Assembly: GCA_023078555.1 (NCBI GenBank)
Contig: CM041200.1
Location: 8,827,528 to 8,891,527 of the forward strand
Origin: Ulva prolifera
Taxonomy: Eukaryota; Chlorophyta; Ulvophyceae; Ulvales; Ulvaceae
DNA: 64,000 bases
Direction of reading: 5' to 3'
In this document: positions 44,466-54,600 of the stretch, piece by piece
How positions within the stretch are numbered: the first letter of the stretch is position 1
Layout of the letters: each line of letters opens with the position of its first letter
Position numbers and translations under genes: made by a program
The notes under the pieces: generated by a model
The model's database searches: none
Seen by the model: only the letters and a program-made list of their open reading frames with translations
What the model was told of the DNA's origin: nothing

Positions 44466-46121
44466 TGACCACCTGGGCTCGGTCTGACCAACGCTGTGAG
44501 GAGTCACAGAGGATCTGGAGTGAAGGTGACAAAGCAATCAGATCACAGGAAGCTCTCACGAAGCAGCTACCGCACTCGCAAGCAGCGCCTTCAGCCCGCA
44601 CTGCGAAGCGCTACGCGTACAGGCCCAGCCGCGGCAGTGCGAAGTTGCCTGTGCACAAATTTAAAGCGGTGGCCTGTGCACAAACACTCTGATTCCCCGT
44701 TGATTGACATGTCTGGCATGCCGGTCATGATTCACTCAGGGTGCCGAGTGCAAGCTTGAGCGCTCGCCGCGCGGCTCAAATACGTTAGCCACATCTGCTT
44801 TGTAGCTGGCATTGCCACGATGCATGAGTCAACCTGCCAGTGGTGCTATAGCTACACGAACTGGCCATACAGCGCATATCCCCCACTGCTGATCTATTTT
44901 CAATTCGGCCATCGTTCGGTGCAAAGATTTCACGGTGTCTGCGAGGCAGCGCTTTGCAAATGTGCGCTGGGGTGCAGTGTTCTGACTCGGGAATGAGATC
45001 TGCCGGACTGAGTTGTGAGTGCGGTTGTAGTGTTCGTGTGTGTGTGTGAGTGTATGTTGCAGTTGCTTCGGATGGGATTCGGTTTCGGTGTTTGTTTTCT
45101 CCCGTTCACTCTTTTGTAACAACTCGGGAATGAGATCCCATGAGATCCGAGATCGGATCGAATGGCACGGACTTCAATCGGCTACATTCCGTGTAGGTCT
45201 GCGTGACTGTGGTGTGAGGTCAGTGTCAAAGCAACTTTGTAAGTGATGCTGTGCTTCTGTTATCTTGCACCCGTCCCCTGATCTGGAGAAGCTGCATGCG
45301 CCACCTGCTACTAACGCTGCCGCCGGTCGACGGCAAGTTGACTTGTATTCAATGCATGGCGCCTGATGATCGATTCGCAGTGTTGCACCTCCCACGCGCT
45401 AAACAAAAACTCACCAGGCGAGGTTCTTGCCGCTATGGCATGCACACCGATATCGATACGACCCGATCGTGTCGTCTCGTGCCCTGGCCGCCAAAGCATA
45501 TGATATAAATGCCTGCCCACTCCAACAGATTCGATAGAGGCTTCTGTGTCGGGTTTAGCCACAGCCGTTCATTCTTCATAGATCACTGACACCGCCCAAG
45601 CAAGGCGACGGACTGACTTGAATTCTTTGCAAGGCAGGCTGCTCCTCCAGTGCTGCGCAGCACCAGCCAGGGCACCTTTCACATCACATTTTACCTTAAG
45701 GTCCGATCTACCAGTGGGTGTGCTGGCAGAATTTGCAGAATCCTGCAGCCAAGCACAGCCCACTCTGACAGCCTATCAACATCATGTACTTGCCTGCCTG
45801 GATGGTTGCCGGATGGGGGGTAATTATCACAAGGCCATAATTGCAATGGCGAGTGTGCACACTGCATTGTGGCATATGTATGGCCCCGGGGGCACTGACC
45901 ATGCCAGTTCCATGCAATGGCACTGGCACTGGCACGTGAGCCCAGCTGCAGGCCCCGCATCATGCATACGATGCCATCTGCGGCCGTGCGCTTGTAAATC
46001 ACAACACTCTGAATCTTTTGCTGTCAAAGGACAAGTGCGCCGTGGCCAGATATTGAGGGCAGCATGCTGCGCATTGAATGCAGGACCGACGTTCACCGCG
46101 GCCACCTCGAGCTTGCCACCG
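44466..46121. other. No gene recognised, one dispersed repeat inside
   Basis: The stretch 45060-45121 (minus) is related to 63787-63862 (plus): both have gttacaaaag.gtgaa, then aacacc.aaac.gaatc and cccgaa.caact. Otherwise only short ORFs. The open frame from 45618 merges into the gene at 46122 but its upstream part lacks coding features. Confidence 0.45.
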
Positions 46122-46532
46122 ATGCCTCACCTGAAGCGTTTTGCATCCCTGCTCCAGGCAGTGACGCTGCTGCTTGCCGCTCTGGCCGCAGCCCCCGCCG
46201 CCCACGCCCTCGGCGGCGAGCAAGGCATGCTGCAGGTGCCGTACATTTCCGAGGACGCGGTGGTGACGGGCGAGGCCGGCGCAGACTTGCAGGCCACGTT
46301 GGCCGCCGGCTCAGGGTTCCGCAAGCTGCTGCACGGCCGTCACCGCCCCGTCACCTCCTTCCCACGCTGCCCCCGCTGCGGCAACGTCAGCTGCAGAGCC
46401 CGTGTGTGCACTGGCCACTGCCGGCGGGGAACAAAACTTTTCACCTGCACCAGCAACAGGCCGCAGCCGCCCGCGCCATCTAGATCCCCATCGCGATCCC
46501 GTGGCCGCTCGAGCTCCCGCCGGTCCGAGTAG
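46122..46532 (+). CDS. Predicted small secreted cysteine-rich protein
   Basis: 136 residues in one exon. I chose the ATG at 46122 because a signal peptide follows at once: Met-Pro-His-Leu-Lys-Arg, then a hydrophobic stretch (LLQAVTLLLAALAAAPAAHA) with a plausible Ala-X-Ala cleavage site near residue 26. The mature part has an acidic N-terminus and then a Cys cluster (CPRCGNVSCRARVCTGHC...CTSN), and ends with an Arg/Ser-Pro tail (SRSPSRSRGRSSSRRSE). Third positions are GC-rich, as in the host helicase gene. No family recognised. The longer frame open from 45618 has no signal peptide at its start and I consider it chance. Probable export or cell-wall role is inferred only from the signal peptide. 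Confidence 0.55.
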   Translation: MPHLKRFASLLQAVTLLLAALAAAPAAHALGGEQGMLQVPYISEDAVVTGEAGADLQATLAAGSGFRKLLHGRHRPVTSFPRCPRCGNVSCRARVCTGHCRRGTKLFTCTSNRPQPPAPSRSPSRSRGRSSSRRSE

Positions 46533-48206
46533 AATCACAAGCTATTTCCTAGCTGGCAAGCGTGTTGAGCTATTGGGCCCGTCCTGTGAATGTGTGGTAT
46601 ACATGCCACTTCGCGTGTCACCTGGAAGGTCCAAAATAGCCGCGCACGTGTGGTCACTTGTGGCCATTGTCCTTGCGGGTGCACTCCAGGCCTCTGGGTG
46701 TGAGACCGGCGCTGGCAAGGCCACGTGGCACCAGAAGTTTGCAGAGTCTGTAGGAAATAGTTGCCTCCCCAGTTTCGGGCGAGCTATCAGTTTCGGGCGA
46801 GCTATCTGCTGGTGATTGCGCGTTACAGACTTGAGTTTGAGCTTGAGCTCGTGAGAGCTGTAGTAAACGTTTGTGTGGGCATTGACAGGTGCCCGTGTTT
46901 TGTGAGGACGCTGTCACGTCCGAGAGTGGCTGTTTGTACTACGTAGTACTGAATGCAATTGCTGCGCAGCGCCTCAGTGTAATTGCAACTTAGTTGAACT
47001 GGATATCCAGTGATATCACGTGCTACTTGCACACAGAACAGTTTGGTTCAGAGGAGTACGTAGCAGCACCGGGTCGTGTTGTGGCGTAGGCTCAGCTGAA
47101 GCTCAGCTCAGCTGAAGCCCCTTTCCCAGGACTCCTCGGAGAGGCAGGGTAGTAAACCTGTTTGAGAAATGTTTTGCAGAAGAGGGCAGTGAACATCTCT
47201 GTTACTTCATGCAAGGATCAATGCCAGAAAACTTGCTTTGTGTGCTCAAAGTGGCAGCTGAGAATCCATTGATACATCTGATAACACTGTACATCACGTG
47301 ATATCAGGTGTGGTTGATTGATTTCGCTCAGGTGAGAATTCTCAGCTAAGTAGGCACAGCAGGTGTCCAGCTACTACACCACGAGCAGGGGTCGCGGGGA
47401 TTTTCAATAATCGTGGGTTGAGTTCTGAGCCCTTCAATGTATGCTATAGATACTTCTGCCTGCGCATGCTTCAGTTGCAATCGGTTGCAACGTCTAATGC
47501 TACTCCCCACACCGCAGCTGGGGGCACATCATGGGGGATGATCCCTTACCACATCCTCAGGCTGTAGCGAGGGCCCGACTCCCGCCCCAGACTCTCCTCG
47601 GAGGCGTAGCGCATGAGGACCGCTGCTGCACATCAGAGTCCTTGCTGCCTCGGATGCGGTATGCTAGCAGGCTTAGTGGTAGGCAGACATGCAGATCGTA
47701 TCTACCAGTGTTGGGTCGCTTTGCAGAATTCCCAGGGCTCCCACACCACAATTAGAGCTGAAGTTCAGAATTGTTACAAATGATCGGGCCCGACGACCCC
47801 CAATACTGGTGTCCACCACGTGCATGCATATGGCTACACCCATGCCCCCACACCTGAAGGCAATGTGCACAAGGACAAAACCCGGGACGCAGGTCGCCCC
47901 GCAGACTTTTCATCATCCCACAGTTCTGTGGCACAAGGACAGAAAAACCCATGCAACACCCATGGCCATGCCGGGGGACACGGAAATCTGCATATCGACC
48001 CCAGCCGCGCACACTGACGCCCCCATTGGGTGCCAACTGGCTAGCCAGTTATGAGATCCCGACCGCTGCCTGATGTCAGCAAACCTGATGTCAGGACCCA
48101 CGTTGAGCTGGGACCCTGTACTGGGGCCCATAGCCACCTCGCCTGAGCTGCTGCTGCTTCTCCCCGAGGCCAAGCTCTTGATCAAACAGAGGGGCGTACG
48201 CGTAAC
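46533..48206. other. No gene recognised
   Basis: AT-richer spacer with short ORFs; nothing supportable beyond small repeats such as aagctcagctcagctgaagc. Confidence 0.4.
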
Positions 48207-48324
48207 TGTCATGACAGCGGGAGCTCAGTGAACACGATTACAGTGTGGGGAGTGACCAGTCAGGATATCACGATGGTAATGGATATCACACCTGTCATGA
48301 CAGCGGGAGCTCAGTGAACACGAT
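48207..48324. repeat. Direct repeat pair with TGTCATGACA palindrome
   Basis: Ctgtcatgacagcgggagct followed by cagtgaacacgat occurs at 48207 and again at 48293, 86 bp apart. Confidence 0.8.
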
Positions 48325-48639
48325 AGTGTTCACCTGCTACAGTCTACCTATATGCAATCAAATACCCAACTGCCATGACCCTCTGCACAGACCTAATCAG
48401 ACCTATGCATGCACATGCATGCCATGCACACAATGCACTGGACTACACAACAACTTCTCACGACAGTAACAGGGTGCAGATCTGCACATGCCAAGTGATC
48501 TGGGTCGACACATGCCAAGTGATCTCTTGCAGTTCTATGACAACTAGTCGTGGCTGCGCACATACGCAACCATGCGGGCAAGGCAGTTTTGACGGGGCTG
48601 GCAGTCCCATGTGCATCCGATGACCTCACGGCCCACCCG

Positions 48640-49245
48640 GCCTGAGCCGCGCTGCACGCCCGCCCGGGCTGCATGATGGGCGGTCGTCGCTGCGTGCGCT
48701 CGCGGCCTCGTCCGTTTTGTCGTAGTGGCCCTGGCGTACCGCGCTTCGCCGCTGTCTTCCCCGTGCGTCTGCGTGTGGCCCGCCATTGGGGCGCAGCCGG
48801 GTGGATTTGGGCAGGCTGGGCTGGTCTTTGGGGGTTGCGGGTATGTGTTCGCGGGTGGGTGGGGTGGTGTGCACGGGCTGGGCGGAGGGGGGTTGTGCTG
48901 GCCCATGGGGGGTGGCGGGGGTACAACAAGTTGTTGTTGGGGTTTTTCTGTCTCTGTGCTCAGCGGCCTTGGCTGCATGTGCTTTCGGGGCTCTTGTGCC
49001 TGGCTGGTGGGCCGGGTGCGGGTGGGGGTGGGCGTGTGGGTGTGCTTGTGGGTGTTGGGTGGGAGGCTTGTGTGTGTTGCTAGGTGGGTGTCGTCGTGTG
49101 TGTGGCTGTGTGGCTGTGGCCGGCACGGGTGCTGACACTGCGTGGGTGTGTTGGTGTGTGCTGCGTGTGGCTTGTTGCGTGGTGTGCGGTTCCTCTGATT
49201 GTTGCTCGCGGTGCTGCCTGCCTTGCTTGCTTTGTCCTTGTGGGA
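48640..49245 (-). repeat. Dispersed repeat R1, inverted copy
   Basis: On the minus strand this begins near 49245 with caaggacaaagcaagcaagg and continues with an A/C-rich body. It forms the left arm and extension of a head-to-head pair with the next feature. Long ORFs on both strands (His/Pro/Thr-rich or Gly/Cys/Val-rich) are composition artefacts. Confidence 0.7.
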
Positions 49246-49256
49246 AAGCTGTGTTT

Positions 49257-49430
49257 CAAGGACAAAGCAAGCAAGGCAGGCAGCACTACGAGCAACAACC
49301 AGAGGAACCGCACATCTACGCAACCAGCCACACGCAGCACACATCAGCACTCCCATGCAACGCGCTCACCTGCGCTGGCCACAGCCACACAGCCACATAC
49401 AAGCCCCCACACCAAGGCCCCCGCAGGCAG
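49257..49430 (+). repeat. Dispersed repeat R1, forward copy of the hairpin
   Basis: Begins aaggacaaagcaagcaaggc and mirrors the minus copy for about 160 bp with scattered mismatches, across a loop of about 11-13 bp. Transcripts would fold into a long hairpin. Confidence 0.8.
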
Positions 49431-49434
49431 ATGT

Positions 49435-49718
49435 GGGTTACAATTGTCCTCCTTAAGGAGGACGGTTTAAAAGCTACCTCCTCTGTTTCAGGAGGTCATG
49501 GGTTCGATTCTGCGTGCGCTTGGGGAATCGAAACGGCCTTGCGTGACCACCTGGCTCAGCAAAGGATGAGGCCCTGCAGCTGTGAGTTGCGTACGGTCGT
49601 CCGAGGGGGGTTTCCAGGTGGTTGACCCCTTTGGCATATGTGGTCCCATTGATTCGGAGTTGTCAATGTCCAATAGGATACAGCTCAGTAAATTCAGATT
49701 TACTTTACTTTACTTTAC
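49435..49718 (+). mobile_element. tRNA-derived SINE-like element
   Basis: Contains a pol III B-box-like gggttcgattctgc (49499-49512) preceded by a tRNA-like stem cctccttaaggagg. Then comes a body shared with 59594-59712 (minus) and a tail ttgtcaatgtccaataggat ending in tttactttactttac. The tail alone recurs at 50274 and, in part, at 9358. Body plus shared tail plus truncated copies suggests a SINE mobilised by a LINE with the same tail. Confidence 0.65.
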
Positions 49719-49880
49719 GAGGATAAAGGTGGCAAGGCAGGCAGCACTGCGAAAGAAGCAAGCAGACCAAGCACACACCCAGCCACCCACGCACTCCACA
49801 CCCATCACGTACAGAAAACCCATCACGCCCATAGCAAACTACCCAGATCCGCAGACCGCCAAGCACAGAAAGATGTGTAT
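49719..49880 (+). repeat. Dispersed repeat R1, copy 6
   Basis: gaggataaaggtggcaaggc, then aggcagcactgcgaaagaagcaagca; closely parallels copy 1 at 42331, including gcagaccgccaagcac. It abuts the SINE-like tail. Confidence 0.7.
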
Positions 49881-50273
49881 GTATGAGATATCAAGTCTGC
49901 CTGATTTAGTTGGGCAGCCGCACTGTTTCAGGCAGGGCCCTTGCGCGCAGTTGACGTACTGAAAGCATGCGCATGCTTTTGTAGAGATAAGGATTCTGGG
50001 GCGAGATCAATATTCCGGGTGCCTTGGTCCCACCACAAGCTACATTGACGGAACAAACGCAACAGGAATGTAAGCATTCATGTTTTCTAGAGCCTGCTTG
50101 CAAGTTGCAGCTCATTCCACGCACAGCTCTGCTATCATTGATGATCCGATATCGGATCACCAATGATTGCTTGCGAATATTCACATGCTAGCTAGGCTGC
50201 AGGTACCATGGATGATTGTAAAACTGTAGAGCTGCGTGGCATGCCCCAATGTCTAGATGAGAAAACACTGTCA

Positions 50274-50334
50274 TTGTCAATGTCCAACAGGATACGGCTC
50301 AGTAAATTCAGATTGACTTTTTACTTTACTTTAC
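50274..50334 (+). mobile_element. 5'-truncated SINE/LINE tail
   Basis: Ttgtcaatgtccaacaggat through cagtaaattcag to tttactttactttac; tail only, no body. Confidence 0.7.
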
Positions 50335-50435
50335 ACCCAAGTGTCTCAGCGGGGTATGCACCATGGTGCACCCTCGTGCGGCAGCGGTCACCGCCGGCGG
50401 CATGTTGATGAGCACCCAGAGCGGCCAGTTCCAGA

Positions 50436-50535
50436 TGTGGCAATCCAGTGATATGGCCGCTATACCACTGGACCCTTGCACGTCGCGACGTGCAAGGGTC
50501 CAGTGGTATAGCGGCCATATCACTGGATTGCCACA
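50436..50535. mobile_element. Perfect 100-bp palindromic mini-element
   Basis: Two exact 50-bp arms with no loop, centred at 50485/50486, starting TGTGGCAATCC and ending GGATTGCCACA. It is flanked by the 5-bp repeat CCAGA (50431-50435 and 50536-50540), as expected for an insertion. The last bases ATTGCCACA equal the end of the Copia LTR, and TG...CA with a 5-bp duplication is LTR-like. A deleted relative is at 6747-6796. Confidence 0.85.
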
Positions 50536-50540
50536 CCAGA

Positions 50541-51698
50541 TGCAAGGTGGGGAGGGTGGCTCCTCGAGAGATTAGATGTACTGAAGGTGGTCCTTTGTTT
50601 TTGAGATCGCCCGCATAGCAGCCAGTGAGCCTAGCCAGTGCATGCAGCCATTTGTAAATTGAAGCAGGTAGTGTGCCTGAGGAAATGGAAAGCGACCCCA
50701 GCTCAAGCCATGGCAGATCAGATGGCGGAGTTGGCCTCAATGTCTGCTTGAGGTACTAGTACTGTCAGGGATTGTTGTGTGTGTTAGCTTGATGTATTGA
50801 TTTGCTTTGCCATACAATGGCCCGGTATGTGTAACTTCAATGAGTCAGGGCTGGTGTGCCTGAGCATGGTGGAGTTTTGCTGTACCTCGGGAGGATTGGC
50901 TGCTGGGGAGATCATCGCATACAGGCAGAACGACCCACTAGGACAAGCTGTTGAGCGTGGTTGTGCTTGCGCGCAATTGCGTGGCATATGCAATAGATTA
51001 CAGCCCATGCGCAATTGTATCGATGTTGTCACATCGCGACAGTTCGTGCGTTCATCAATCTCAGAGGTGCACATGGCGAATGGTCAATGAGCGCCGTGGC
51101 GACAAATGACAATCATGAGCTTGCGTAACAGCTGCAGTCCGTTTCTTGATGCGCTGCCGGCTGTGCGACTGGGATACGTTCGTGGTGATGTCGTTTAGGT
51201 GTTCGAATGCGCCAGTCTCAGAGCGCACACGTCGACTGCGATCCACTAAAGTATGTGCTGAAATAAATTGAACGTCGACATTCAAGGTCAGCCAGATGAC
51301 GGCCTGCGTGCTTTTAGGGCACATCTGCGCCTGGGCGAAAGCAGGAACCGACGTCAAAGGGCAGAGTGTAGAGATCGAGCTTTCTGAGGAAGGCCCGGCT
51401 AATCTGAAGATACTGACATCAGATCGAAGGTACGCCTGCTTGCGCTCACGACTTCGGGCCCAAGGCGCATCGCGGGTTCAATCAGACAAGCCATGAAAAC
51501 GGAGCAGTTCCAGCTGAAACAGTTCGCCGAATCACAATAGTGCACAGCTGACAAAACCATGACATTCGATATGAATATGTATGTTGCTACGACGGCGCTG
51601 GTATCTGCGATGTGATGGTGACTGCGCGTTTGTGTTCAGTCGATTATCAAGCTTCCGCCAGTCCACACTGGGCCGAATTGCATATACTGACCATACAG
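50541..51698. other. Upstream region of the helicase gene, no firm exon
   Basis: The first exons and promoter of the downstream gene probably lie here, but I could not place a start codon. An ORF at 51296-51496 might contain an exon; there is no splice evidence that I trust. Confidence 0.35.
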
Positions 51699-54600
51699 GG
51701 AGTCTCTTCGATTTATCGCTGAAAGCAATGATGCCGAAGCTAGCACGTCTGCTGCGCATGCTCTGGCGCAGCTGGTCAGCGGCAACAAGTGCCGAACGGA
51801 TGGACGCGTTGTCCGTTGCACCGCAATCGACGGAGTCTACGTCTGCAAACTCCGCTTTGATGTCAGTGTGCGCACACACGTGCTTGAAGGACTGCTGCGA
51901 TGGGATCCCTCTCGCGCTGCCGCAGTCGTCTTTGCGAGGTTGCTGCCCGTCACAGCAGAGACTCTGGCAAGCAAGGACGCATGCCCCGAGTGCGCTGTCG
52001 ATGGTGGCGAAGGCATAGTTTGCATGTGCAAGGTGCCAGTCATCAAGCCTGGCGATCTAGTGCTGTCTGATGATGAAGATGAATCAGATGCCTCAAACAT
52101 GTCAGCTGCACTCGACACCACGCCGGACGCCCAGGAGGCGTCAGACGCCACTTCAGGAGGATTCAAGCTCCACGAGTGTTTCCAGGAGCTGCCAAATCTT
52201 GTCACCACACCTGTGCAGTACCCGCCAGCACCCCCTAGGCTGCACCCAGGTGAGACTGAGCCCTGCCCCTTCCCGCCACCTTCTTACTGCCTCCTACTGC
52301 CATGTGGCTTCCTGCACCTCAACGCAGCGATGCAATGACATAAGCTCTAACCGGCTTGTAGGCCAGGACTGCATCTACGCATGATTGTCCTCCGCTCACA
52401 CAGAGACGCCCTCTCGTCCGTCTAGGTTCACTGCCATGTTTCTACGTGGTAAATCTCAGCAGATGAAGCGCATCACGGAAGCGATCGACTGTCGTCAGCG
52501 CAGATTCCTGAAGCAATTGTGTTGAGCATGTTTTTGTGAGACGCCGCCATGTGGGGGAGCCCAGATGGGGCTGGTCTGGATGTTCTGTGCTTCCGTGGCC
52601 GGCGCGATTCCAGCACGCATGCATCCTCAGCCACGCCCCCACAGCCTCACATCCATGCTCCAGGCACCCCATCAGCGCTGGAGATTCTACCGATCGAGGC
52701 GCTCTACCGCATCGCAGACCTGTCCCTCGATGTCTCAGCCCTCACGTGCAGCTGCCGCCTGTTCCGCGCCATCTGCGCCGAAGTCTGCTCGGACCTCCTC
52801 CCCACCCTCCACTCACACCAGCGAGCCGCAGCCCGCTGCATGATGGCGCGGGAGGCGCCGCCAAAGCCACTCCCGCACCCCTTCATCCGCCAGCTGCCGC
52901 TCACCGGCGCCGGGGACGGCCTCTACGTGTACGCCGACACCGCCTCTGGCCACCTCTCCATTGAACCGCCCCCCACCGTCCACGACGTTCGAGGGGGGCT
53001 GTTCTGCGACGAGCCCGGGCTGGGGAAGACAGTGACTGCGCTGGGCGTGATTCTCAAGACGGCGGGGGTGGAGCCTTCGCCCCCGGTAGCCACGGTGGTC
53101 CGCCGGGGCGTTGCGAGCGACCCAGACGGTTTCCGACCGGTCTGCGGCAGCTTCTACATGGCGCGGGTGGACAGCCTAGTGGCGGCGGCCCGCGACGGCG
53201 TGAGCGACGTGGAAGCTGCTGCAGCGGGAGATGACGCGCCAGCGGAGGACGCCGGCGCACGAAGTACCGGTTCCGCCCGGCGGTCCCGCAAGGAGCGCGC
53301 AGCAGTGGAGACGCCGCGGTTGATGCTGTCCGCGCGGAACCGGAACTTGCTGGAGGATCTGGACCTCATCCCGCGGGTCGGCGGCAGGGGAGAAGTGGAC
53401 GCCGCGGAAGGTGCGGCGGGCGGGGTCGAGCCGGGGTTCGTGTCTGAGGCGGACGCGTTTGTCGGGTGCGCGGCGCGGAACGTCGAGCACTTCCGTGCCG
53501 TGTTTCTGCAGTTCTGCATCGCGAACAACCTCACGCCGTATGCGCTCAGCGAGATGCCGGTGCTGCGCCATCTGCTCGATCGGCTGCGGCCGCGGGGGAC
53601 GGTGAAGGCGCCAGGCGCCTCCGCTGCGGCGGCTGCGCCGCCGCAGCCCGGCGGCCGGAGGCGGCAGAACCGGGCGACGCCGTCCCCGGGCCCGCCGCCG
53701 GCCGCCGTCACCATCTGTCGCCCCCATGTAACAGCACGCGTGACCGTCCTCCGGCGTGAGCTCGGCAACTGGATGAAGACGGTGCCCACGGAGCGGCCGG
53801 TGAAGCGGCCGCGCAACACCACCCCGGCGGCCGCCGCGACTGCGGCCGCCGCCGCCGCCACGGAGGCTGGCATGCGTCACGCCGAGGCCCTTCTCACCAC
53901 CCTCGGCTTCGTCCCGGCGGCGCCCCCGGCCGCTGCCGTCAAACGCAGCGCACTCACCGACGACGACCCTGAGTGGGACGCCCCCGCACCGTCCCCGAAC
54001 AAAAGCCGCGCCGGCAACACGGCCGGCCCGTCGCCGATCTACGTCCTCCCGGAGCCCCTCCGCAGCTCCCCCGGCCTCCGCCTCGACGTCCCCGCGTTGG
54101 AGGAGGGGCTGAACCAGACGAGCGACGCATACGCGCTGGTAGCCGCGCACGAGCCGGTGCCGTTGTCCCCCGCCACGCTCATCGTCGTGCCGGGCATCCT
54201 GGTGGACCACTGGCGGCACGAGATCGCGAAGCACGTGCGGCCGGGGGCGCTGCGGGTGTGCTACCTCGAGTCCGCGCGCGACGCCGACGTCCCGGCGCAC
54301 CGGCTCGCGTGGGACTACGACGTCGTGCTGACGACGTTCTCGCACCTCTCGAGCCACGGAGGCGCGGCTGCGCTGCGGGACCGCAACCTGCGCCACGCCG
54401 TGCTGCAGGCGCGCCCTCGCCACCTGTGGCCACTTCATCTTCGTGCTGGTTGCTTGTGCTCTACGTGAGGTTCTTGGGGTCCTGTTCCTGCTGTGGGGGC
54501 TTCGCCCGGCTAGGTCTGCTTCACGGTGCATGATGATGCTATAGGCGATATTTTAAGTCCCCTGGGTAGGCTTCTTCTTGGGGAGGAGTGCGCCAGTGTT

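Noticed and set aside
49435..49530. A functional tRNA gene
   Set aside because: B-box-like sequence is present, but I cannot fold a full cloverleaf with a proper acceptor stem, and the sequence continues into a dispersed element.
48544..49625. Long Gly/Cys/Val-rich and Pro/His-rich ORFs
   Set aside because: Overlapping ORFs on both strands of an inverted repeat pair; composition artefacts.
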